Below, piece by piece: positions 15,288 through 18,228 of a DNA stretch of 18,228 nucleotides. Positions within the stretch are counted from its first letter, which is position 1; every line of letters starts with the position of its first letter. The DNA is from JADJPL01 sp041183125. Its GTDB lineage: Bacteria > Bacteroidota > Bacteroidia > Chitinophagales > Saprospiraceae. The DNA lies in NCBI GenBank assembly GCA_041183125.1, contig JBEGMH010000268.1, positions 1 through 18,228 of the forward strand, given 5' to 3'. The position numbers and the translations under genes were made by a program. The notes under the pieces were generated by a model. That model saw only the letters and a list, made by a program, of their open reading frames with translations, was not told the origin of the DNA and ran no database searches.

Positions 15288-16114
15288 TGCAGGTGCGATG
15301 TTATCAGCCTATCCATACGGCTTCCGGCCCTGGTGCCCTGGAGCTGGCTTTTGGCCTGCGCGAAAAGGAGCTATTGGCCATCGGCGGCCCGTCGGGCAGC
15401 GGAAAGACTACCCTTCTGCGCATCCTGGCAGGGCTGCTGCGGCCAAAGCGCGGTTATATCGCCTTTGAAGGGGAAGTATGGCTCGATTCGGAAAAGGGGA
15501 TCCATGTCCCCCCCCAGGCGCGCCGGGTAGGGATGGTGTTCCAGGACTACGCTTTGTTCCCCAACATGAGCGTACGGGAAAACCTGGCGTATGCCCTCCA
15601 AAAAGGACAGCCGGCATCCGATCTCGATGAGTTCATCTATATCAGCGACCTCGAAGCCCTGCTCGACCGCTACCCACACCAGCTTTCCGGCGGGCAACAA
15701 CAGCGGGTGGCCCTGGCCCGCGCCCTCGCCCGCAAGCCCAACTTATTGCTGCTCGACGAGCCTATGGCCGCGCTGGATACCGCCCTGCGCAAGCGCCTGC
15801 AAGACCACATCCTGCACATACACCGCCGCTACGGCCTGCGCACCGTCCTCGTAAGCCACGACGCCCCGGAGATCGCGAAAATGGCCGACCGGGTATTGCT
15901 GCTCCACGAAGGTAAACCTTCTTTCGAAGGCCTGCCCAGCCAAATGCCGGGTGTCGCCCCACGCACCCCCATGGTCTTCCTGCGTACAGAACTCCGCGAA
16001 GGACTGACTGTCGCTGTTTTTCAGCACCGAAACAGCGAGTTCGCCCTGGAACTCCCCGCCCATGCCCAACCGGCCTGGACACCAGGGCAGACCGTGTGGG
16101 TGTCGTTGGAGTAA
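15284..16114 (+). CDS. modC: Molybdate ABC transporter ATP-binding protein ModC (short C-terminal domain)
   Basis: ATPase of 276 residues that powers ModAB. Motifs are Walker A GPSGSGKTT (35-43), Q-loop Gln87 in MVFQDYALFPNMSVREN, signature LSGGQQQR (134-141), Walker B LLLLDEP (Asp158, Glu159) and H-loop His192 in VSHDAPE. Typical ModC has about 350 residues with a C-terminal MOP/TOBE regulatory domain; here only about 50 residues follow the ATPase core (TPMVFLRTELREGLTVAVF to VWVSLE), so molybdate-dependent trans-inhibition through that domain is probably absent or reduced. ATG at 15284 overlaps the modB stop; the Shine-Dalgarno GGAGG (15277-15281) is better spaced for the second ATG at 15287. 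Confidence 0.9.
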   Translation: MMQVRCYQPIHTASGPGALELAFGLREKELLAIGGPSGSGKTTLLRILAGLLRPKRGYIAFEGEVWLDSEKGIHVPPQARRVGMVFQDYALFPNMSVRENLAYALQKGQPASDLDEFIYISDLEALLDRYPHQLSGGQQQRVALARALARKPNLLLLDEPMAALDTALRKRLQDHILHIHRRYGLRTVLVSHDAPEIAKMADRVLLLHEGKPSFEGLPSQMPGVAPRTPMVFLRTELREGLTVAVFQHRNSEFALELPAHAQPAWTPGQTVWVSLE

Positions 16115-16163
16115 GCACAGCTGCCCTTTCTTTTTCCACTTACTTACTTGAAATAAATTTATA

Positions 16164-16171
16164 TACTTTTG
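16164..16171 (+). promoter_or_regulatory. Candidate -7 element of the TPR/HTH regulator gene
   Basis: TACTTTTG matches the Bacteroidota TAnnTTTG consensus and lies in an AT-rich stretch 70 bp upstream of the ATG. No good TTTG is present at the ideal -33 distance (only CTTG, 13 bases upstream). It would give the regulator its own transcript rather than read-through from modC. A 7-bp inverted repeat (AAGGGCT 16176-16182, AGCCCTT 16200-16206) follows in the presumed leader. The rest of the 126-bp gap shows nothing else I can name. Confidence 0.4.
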
Positions 16172-16240
16172 CAAAAAGGGCTTTTCGCTAAAAATCTATA
16201 GCCCTTCCAATTGCTACTTAGGAATACGGGAGCAACTCGC

Positions 16241-17917
16241 ATGAAACCAACGCTTTATTTCTTCATATTCTCCTTCGCTGTCGTGCTCGCGAATGACCTG
16301 TTCGCCGGTAAACCAAGCCCCGACCCCATAGACGACCGGCTGAAAAAAATCCCCAGCGATACAGAAACCGTAAATATCCTGTTAAAAAACGCCGAGGCAC
16401 TCATCGCCGGAAATACCCAGCAAGCAGTCAAGGATGCGGTCAAAGCGGTTTGGCTCGCCAAGCAATCCCGTTCAAAAAAACACATCAAGCAGTCCCTAAA
16501 CGTTGCAGGCAAAGCATCTTTTTATGCAGGCCTCCTCCCGGAAGCCGCCAAGTTTTTCAGCGAATCGTCTGCGCTCATCGCCCCAAACGCCCCTCCTCTG
16601 GAGCTGGCTATGTTACACAATAACATTGGCTCCGTCGAACTGGCCAGCCGTATGGGCAAATATGATGCAAAAGCCGAAACCCATTTCCGGAAAGCACTCC
16701 AGTATTTACAAAAATACCGCCGTGGTACCGATGATGCTGCCTACTACAATATTTCAACCTCGGTTTACAACAACCTAGCCGTGCTTTTGAGATACAAAGG
16801 AACCTCTAGGCTAGCCGAAGGCTACATCAAAAAAGGGCTGGCCCTCATCCAAGGGAGGCCAGACTACTACACCCTACAACTCCGGCTCATAGCCAACTAC
16901 GGGGATCTCCTGCTCCAGGAGAAAAGATATGCAGAGTCCCTGGAATTCCTCGAAAAAGGGCTGCGATTGAGCAAGGAGAAGGAAGACGCCCTGATGCAAT
17001 TCGCGTTTATATACTACCTGGGCACTTGGTACGATAAAAAAGGCGATGCTGCGGAGGCGCTGCGCTACTACACGCGCTATTATGAAAATGCACGGGCAGA
17101 AGGCAACCACACTACTATCCGGGAAGTCGCCCGCAACCTGTCCGCGTTGTACGAAAAAACCGGCGATGCCGCACAAGCCCTGAAGTTCCTCCGGATCAGT
17201 ACCGACAGCGAGGAAAAAATCAAAATTGCAGAAACCAAACAGGAACTCGCCAAAGCGGAACTACAAGCCAGCCTCAAAGCCCTGCAAGAGGAAATGGCCG
17301 CCGAATCCAACTCTGTTGCGAAGCGCTACCGCATTGCGCTGGGGCTGTCTGCCGGTTTAGCCCTGGTCGGCTTGTTGCTCTACTTCCTCTACCGGCGCAA
17401 GTACCGCATTGCCCAGCTACACAGCACGGAAAAAGAACGGGCCGCACGAAAACTGCAACTCGACAAAGAACTGCTCGAAGCCGAGCTGGAAGCCAAAGGC
17501 AAACACCTCACCACCGAAATCATCGAAAAACTCCGGAAAAACGAAATCATAGAGGATATCGTCAAAAAACTGCTGCCCCATACCCGGACTACTAGTGGCG
17601 ATACCCAAAAAGCCCTGGGGGATATCGTCAGGAGCCTGCAGAGCTTCCAGGACAAAGCCGCTATGGAGGAGTTTGAAATGCGCTTTCGCCAGGTAGACCA
17701 GGACTTTTATCAGAAAATCCACGAGGTCTGCCCCGACTTGACCACCACCGAACGGCGCCTCTGTGCCTTCCTGCGGCTGAACATGAACACCAAGGAAATA
17801 TCCGCCCTCACCGGCCAAACTGTCCGGGCCATCGAAATAGGTCGTACCCGCCTCCGGAAAAAGCTCGACCTCACCCATACGGATACCAGCCTGGTCGAGT
17901 TCCTCAGCTCCCTTTGA
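16241..17917 (+). CDS. Membrane-spanning TPR protein with cytoplasmic LuxR-like HTH domain
   Basis: A 558-residue transcriptional regulator of the type widespread in Bacteroidota. Signal peptide at about 1-22 (MKPTLYFFIFSFAVVLAND); periplasmic TPR-like helix pairs at about 45-320 (for example NIGSVELASRMGKYDAKAETHFRKAL, YNNLAVLLRYKGTSRLAEGYIKKGL, LGTWYDKKGDAAEALRYY, LSALYEKTGDAAQALKFL); coiled coil 322-358; TM helix 364-383; cytoplasmic coiled coil about 393-440; C-terminal HTH of the LuxR/GerE superfamily at 500-545 (TTTERRLCAFLRLNMNTKEISALTGQTVRAIEIGRTRLRKKL). It probably senses a periplasmic signal through the TPR array and binds DNA from the membrane. The ATG at 16241 has GGGAG 8 bp upstream and begins the signal peptide; a TTG at 16211 is also in frame but less likely. 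Its targets are unknown; modABC upstream is one candidate. Confidence 0.85.
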   Translation: MKPTLYFFIFSFAVVLANDLFAGKPSPDPIDDRLKKIPSDTETVNILLKNAEALIAGNTQQAVKDAVKAVWLAKQSRSKKHIKQSLNVAGKASFYAGLLPEAAKFFSESSALIAPNAPPLELAMLHNNIGSVELASRMGKYDAKAETHFRKALQYLQKYRRGTDDAAYYNISTSVYNNLAVLLRYKGTSRLAEGYIKKGLALIQGRPDYYTLQLRLIANYGDLLLQEKRYAESLEFLEKGLRLSKEKEDALMQFAFIYYLGTWYDKKGDAAEALRYYTRYYENARAEGNHTTIREVARNLSALYEKTGDAAQALKFLRISTDSEEKIKIAETKQELAKAELQASLKALQEEMAAESNSVAKRYRIALGLSAGLALVGLLLYFLYRRKYRIAQLHSTEKERAARKLQLDKELLEAELEAKGKHLTTEIIEKLRKNEIIEDIVKKLLPHTRTTSGDTQKALGDIVRSLQSFQDKAAMEEFEMRFRQVDQDFYQKIHEVCPDLTTTERRLCAFLRLNMNTKEISALTGQTVRAIEIGRTRLRKKLDLTHTDTSLVEFLSSL

Positions 17918-17918
17918 A

Positions 17919-18004
17919 CCTTAGATAGGTTGCCAGGAAAATCTCCGGGGAGTGGAAAAGGGGTTCTTCCTTGCCCGCTGACCCCTTTACCGCCTGATCT
18001 AAGG
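17919..18004. terminator. Nested inverted repeats in a convergent gap, possible terminator
   Basis: Outer arms CCTTAGATAGG (17919-17929) and CCTGATCTAAGG (17993-18004) pair with one bulged base; inner arms AAAGGGGT (17957-17964) and ACCCCTTT (17981-17988) pair perfectly around a 16-nt loop. The structure fills most of the 114-bp gap between the regulator stop and the VOC gene stop. There is no U-tract, so its function as a terminator is inferred from position. Confidence 0.4.
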
Positions 18005-18031
18005 GCCGAGCTCAGAAATGCGCATTTCCCC

Positions 18032-18228
18032 TCATACCGGCTCTATCAAGTCCCACAAATTTCCGTACAAGTCACTGAAAACCGCTACTTTCCCATAAGG
18101 TTCCTGAGCAGGTTCCCGTACGAAGGGTACCCCCTGTGCGCGCAGCCGACGGTAATCGCGGTCGAAATCGTCGGTATGCAGGAACAGGAAAACGCGCCCG
18201 CCCGTCTGGTTGCCTATCCGGCTCTGCT
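18032..18228 (-). CDS. VOC family (glyoxalase/bleomycin-resistance fold) protein, C-terminal part
   Basis: Only the last 64 codons are inside the window; the 5' end lies beyond 18228. The readable frame from 18226 gives GGRVFLFLHTDDFDRDYRRL, then QGVPFVREPAQEPYGKVAVF and SDLYGNLWDLIEPV before TGA at 18034-18032. The betaalphabetabetabeta module with a closing YGNLWDLIEP strand is typical of vicinal-oxygen-chelate proteins, where the Glu near the end (here IEP) is the usual metal ligand. Members include glyoxalases, dioxygenases and antibiotic-binding proteins; the half that would tell them apart is missing. It is convergent with the regulator gene. Confidence 0.8.
   Translation of the reverse strand, partial: QSRIGNQTGGRVFLFLHTDDFDRDYRRLRAQGVPFVREPAQEPYGKVAVFSDLYGNLWDLIEPV

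Overview
The window looks like chromosomal DNA of a moderately GC-rich Bacteroidota, most likely a Saprospiria/Lewinella-type lineage; the phylum is an inference from gene content and the lower rank is a guess. Two large secreted proteins end in a type IX secretion (T9SS) sorting domain, a TPR-transmembrane-HTH regulator of the kind common in this phylum is present, and the better promoter candidates resemble the Bacteroidota TAnnTTTG -7 element. I see no tRNA, rRNA, CRISPR array, transposase or phage gene.

Left end (1-3066): a short non-coding stretch with a 44-bp tandem duplication precedes a secreted trypsin-like serine protease with fibronectin-like modules and a T9SS tail. A hairpin between convergent genes separates it from a small outer-membrane beta-barrel gene on the minus strand (3077-3754).

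Centre-left (3921-9051, minus strand): a tight five-gene operon encodes, in transcription order, a LolA-like periplasmic protein, two FtsX/LolCE-type permeases, a LolD/MacB-type ATPase and an outer-membrane beta-barrel of the alginate-export/DUF1302 style. Together they could form a complete inner-membrane to periplasm to outer-membrane export route. This is the most interesting system in the window; its cargo is unknown. The first permease gene downstream of the paralogue carries a sharp island of A/T-ending codons.

Centre (9308-13569): an SRPBCC-fold protein on the plus strand, then a minus-strand pair made of a five-helix membrane protein and a 1051-residue secreted protein in which a phytase/esterase-like domain is nested inside a choice-of-anchor I beta-propeller-like domain.

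Right part (13656-18228): a molybdate uptake operon modABC (lipoprotein-like ModA, ModB, and a ModC with a shortened C-terminal domain), a membrane-spanning TPR/HTH regulator with its own likely promoter, a convergent gap holding nested inverted repeats, and the C-terminal end of a VOC (glyoxalase-fold) protein that runs off the window.
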